Shown here: positions 62,537 through 64,000 of the stretch, piece after piece
Numbering within the stretch: position 1 is the first letter of the stretch
Layout: each line of letters starts with the position of its first letter
Source: Anaerococcus murdochii
GTDB lineage: Bacteria; Bacillota; Clostridia; Tissierellales; Peptoniphilaceae
Assembly (NCBI RefSeq): GCF_019957155.1
Contig: NZ_JAIPME010000002.1
Coordinates: 2,079,001 to 2,143,000, forward strand
DNA length: 64,000 bases
Reading direction: 5' to 3'
Notes under the pieces: model-generated
Told to the model about the DNA's origin: nothing
What the model saw: the letters and a program-made list of their open reading frames with translations, nothing else
Database searches by the model: none
Program-made: the position numbers and the translations under genes

Positions 62537-63319
62537 TTAAATTATTTTATAATTGTGCATTAATGGACCAGATCCTTTGCCTAAGTCTAAACCCGCTCTT
62601 AGAGCTCCTGTTAGGTAGTCTTTTGCCTTTTCTATTGCCTGGTCAATGTCATAACCCTTGGCAAGATTTGCTGCAATGGCACTAGAAAGAGTGCAACCTG
62701 TGCCGTGGGTGTTTGGATTGTCAATTCTTTCAGACCTAAACCACTTAAATTTGCCATCCTTGTATAAAAGGTCATTGGCATCGTTAACCCTATGCCCTCC
62801 CTTAAGGAGAACTGCGCAATCGTATTTTTTGCCAATCTTTTCTGCAGCCTTAATCATCTCATCCTCATTTGTAATTTCCATGCCCGCTAGGATTTCCCCT
62901 TCAGGAATATTTGGTGTAATCACATCTGCAAGAGGGATTAATCTGTTAATCAAACTATCCATAGCTTCTTCTTTTAAGAGTTTTGCCCCAGATGTGGCAA
63001 CCATTACTGGGTCAAGGACAATATTTTTTGCCTGATATTTTTCAAGAGAAGCAGCTATTGCTTCTACGATTTCTGGCGAAGATACCATGCCGATTTTAAT
63101 TGCATCTGGGTAAATATCATTAAAAACTGCATCCATTTGCTCTGTGATGAATTCTGGGCTTACATCAAGGATGCCAGTCACTCCTTGGGTATTTTGTGCA
63201 GTAAGAGCTGTGATAACACTCATAGCGTAAACCCCATTGACGGTCATAGTCTTAAGGTCAGCTTGGATGCCAGCGCCTCCTGATGAGTCAGAACCTGCAA
63301 TTGTCAAACAAGTTTTCAT
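62537..63319 (-). CDS. thiD: Hydroxymethylpyrimidine (phosphate) kinase
   Basis: The 260-residue ribokinase-fold enzyme has CLTIAGSDSSGGAGIQADLKT, VLDPVMVATSGAKLL and NPNTHGTGCTLSSAIAA. It phosphorylates HMP and HMP phosphate for thiamine synthesis. It follows thiW by 14 bases and lies in the TPP-riboswitch operon. No thiC, thiE or thiM gene is in the window, so salvage is likely. Confidence 0.95.
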   Translation of the reverse strand: MKTCLTIAGSDSSGGAGIQADLKTMTVNGVYAMSVITALTAQNTQGVTGILDVSPEFITEQMDAVFNDIYPDAIKIGMVSSPEIVEAIAASLEKYQAKNIVLDPVMVATSGAKLLKEEAMDSLINRLIPLADVITPNIPEGEILAGMEITNEDEMIKAAEKIGKKYDCAVLLKGGHRVNDANDLLYKDGKFKWFRSERIDNPNTHGTGCTLSSAIAANLAKGYDIDQAIEKAKDYLTGALRAGLDLGKGSGPLMHNYKII

Positions 63320-63332
63320 ACTTTTCTCCTTT

Positions 63333-63839
63333 TTAATTATAGATTTCTTTTACAAATTTGCTGTCTTTAAGCCTAGCTAAAATTACACAAGCAATGATTG
63401 TTCCACCTGCTGTTGATGCAAAAAATGGAAGGATATAGGTGTAAAAGGCAATATCTGCGGCAGATTTGCCCATAAGTAAGACTGCAACAGGATAGGCAGC
63501 AAGACCCCCTAAGATAGATGTGCCGAAGATTTCCCCACAGGCTGTCAAACTAAGGTTTTTGGTTTTTTTGTAGATTATACCACAAAGAAGGGCGCCAAAC
63601 ATTGAACCTGGAAATGCCATTAGGCTTCCAAGGCCTGCCATATTTCTAATTAATGAGGCCACAAAGGCTATCACTATTCCATAAAAAGGACCTAGAGTAA
63701 CTGCTGCAAACATATTTACTATATGTTGGGCTGGTGCACACCTGGAAAAAAAGACAGGAAATGAAAATGTAGATCCTACTACTGCGAGCGCTACTAAAAA
63801 AGACGCTAGAACTAATTTCTTAAGTTTTGTATTATTCAT
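63333..63839 (-). CDS. thiW: ThiW-family thiazole/thiamine-precursor transporter S-component
   Basis: The 168-residue membrane protein has five to six hydrophobic segments and ThiW family features (LVASFLVALAVVGSTFSFPVF, then APAQHIVNMFAAVTLGPFYG). ThiW is an ECF S-component for a thiamine precursor. It is the first gene after the TPP riboswitch. The energizing A and T subunits are not nearby and could be shared. Confidence 0.9.
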   Translation of the reverse strand: MNNTKLKKLVLASFLVALAVVGSTFSFPVFFSRCAPAQHIVNMFAAVTLGPFYGIVIAFVASLIRNMAGLGSLMAFPGSMFGALLCGIIYKKTKNLSLTACGEIFGTSILGGLAAYPVAVLLMGKSAADIAFYTYILPFFASTAGGTIIACVILARLKDSKFVKEIYN

Positions 63840-63875
63840 AAATACTCCTTTAAAATATACTCACAGAAAAGCAAA

Positions 63876-63901
63876 TAAAAAAAGCTAACCCCAAGGTTAG
63901 C
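63876..63901 (-). terminator. Attenuator terminator of the TPP riboswitch
   Basis: Minus-strand GCTAACC and GGTTAGC pair around a four-base loop (63884-63901), followed by seven T residues. It lies between the aptamer and the thiW start, the right place for TPP-controlled premature termination. Confidence 0.88.
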
Positions 63902-63914
63902 AAAATTAAAAAAA

Positions 63915-64000
63915 GACTCCTTACGCCGGCATTATCCGTATCAAGTAAAGGGTCGAAGTCAAAACTTCCTCTCAGCTATAAGCTCCCCTGTTAAGTCTAT
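63915..64000 (-). promoter_or_regulatory. TPP (THI-box) riboswitch aptamer
   Basis: Read on the minus strand, the leader contains ACAGGGGAGC, CTGAGAGG, CGACCC, CTTGATACGGATAATGCCGG and CGTAAGGAGT in the order of the thi-box, with the P2-P5 stems recognisable. The terminator follows at 63876-63901, so TPP binding should switch off thiW-thiD. The 5' end of the leader and the promoter lie outside the window. Confidence 0.93.

Noticed and set aside
1..64000. tRNA, rRNA, tmRNA or other housekeeping RNA genes
   Set aside because: I looked for cloverleaf arms, CCA ends and conserved rRNA motifs in the intergenic gaps and found none that I could support.

Overview
The window looks like a low-GC, Gram-positive anaerobe of the Firmicutes, most like Peptoniphilaceae/Tissierellia (Anaerococcus, Peptoniphilus or relatives). 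The evidence is the AT-rich codon use, strong AGGAGG ribosome binding sites, the gene orders dnaE-pfkA-pyk, def-fmt-rsmB-rlmN-PP2C-prkC-rsgA-rpe and plsX-acpP-rnc-radical SAM-smc, and a Gram-positive PASTA kinase. The assignment rests on gene order and protein style, not on a database search. Almost all genes lie on the minus strand.

Positions 1-7.2 kb are accessory DNA. They hold the end of a DUF3847 mobile-element gene, then two small regulated ABC-transporter cassettes. One is driven by an ECF sigma/anti-sigma pair, with a 31-residue hydrophobic peptide between anti-sigma and transporter; the other by a YtrA-type GntR repressor. A SAP-like gene, a nonsense-interrupted SRPBCC gene and a ClbS/DfsB gene follow. 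Three nearly identical terminator hairpins close three successive transcription units.

Positions about 7.2-27.7 kb behave as one integrated island of about 20.5 kb. At its left end, a large serine recombinase runs into a displaced 3' end of an rlmD/rumA-type methyltransferase gene. At its right end lies the chromosomal rlmD gene, and both ends share a 13-bp near-identical direct repeat in the same codons. Inside, in order, are a SHOCT-like small protein, a TetR-controlled cluster (MATE pump, two ABC half-transporters with a YbtPQ/IrtA-like signature, ECF-type A, T and S subunits), an IS110 element with a probable bridge-RNA region, a candidate oriT with mobC and a MOBP relaxase, a Hachiman anti-phage pair (hamA/hamB) with a small XRE regulator, and a decayed AbiE toxin-antitoxin operon in which only the antitoxin is intact. 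The recombinase seems to have lost one base near its start, so the island may no longer move by itself.

From 27.7 kb the window is core chromosome: rlmD, pyk, pfkA and dnaE; whiA, a tyrosine phosphatase, rapZ and murB; divergent rpmB; the rpe-to-def translation and signalling operon; smc, a radical SAM gene, rnc, acpP and plsX; an IS200-type transposase separating plsX from its usual partner rpmF; ackA; a type IV pilus operon without an ATPase following pyrH-frr; a second MATE pump; and thiD-thiW under a TPP riboswitch with an attenuator.

One recurrent oddity is missing ATG start codons. smc can only start at ATT, the sigma factor and GntR regulator have ATA where ATG is expected behind a good ribosome binding site, and TetR seems to start at CTG.
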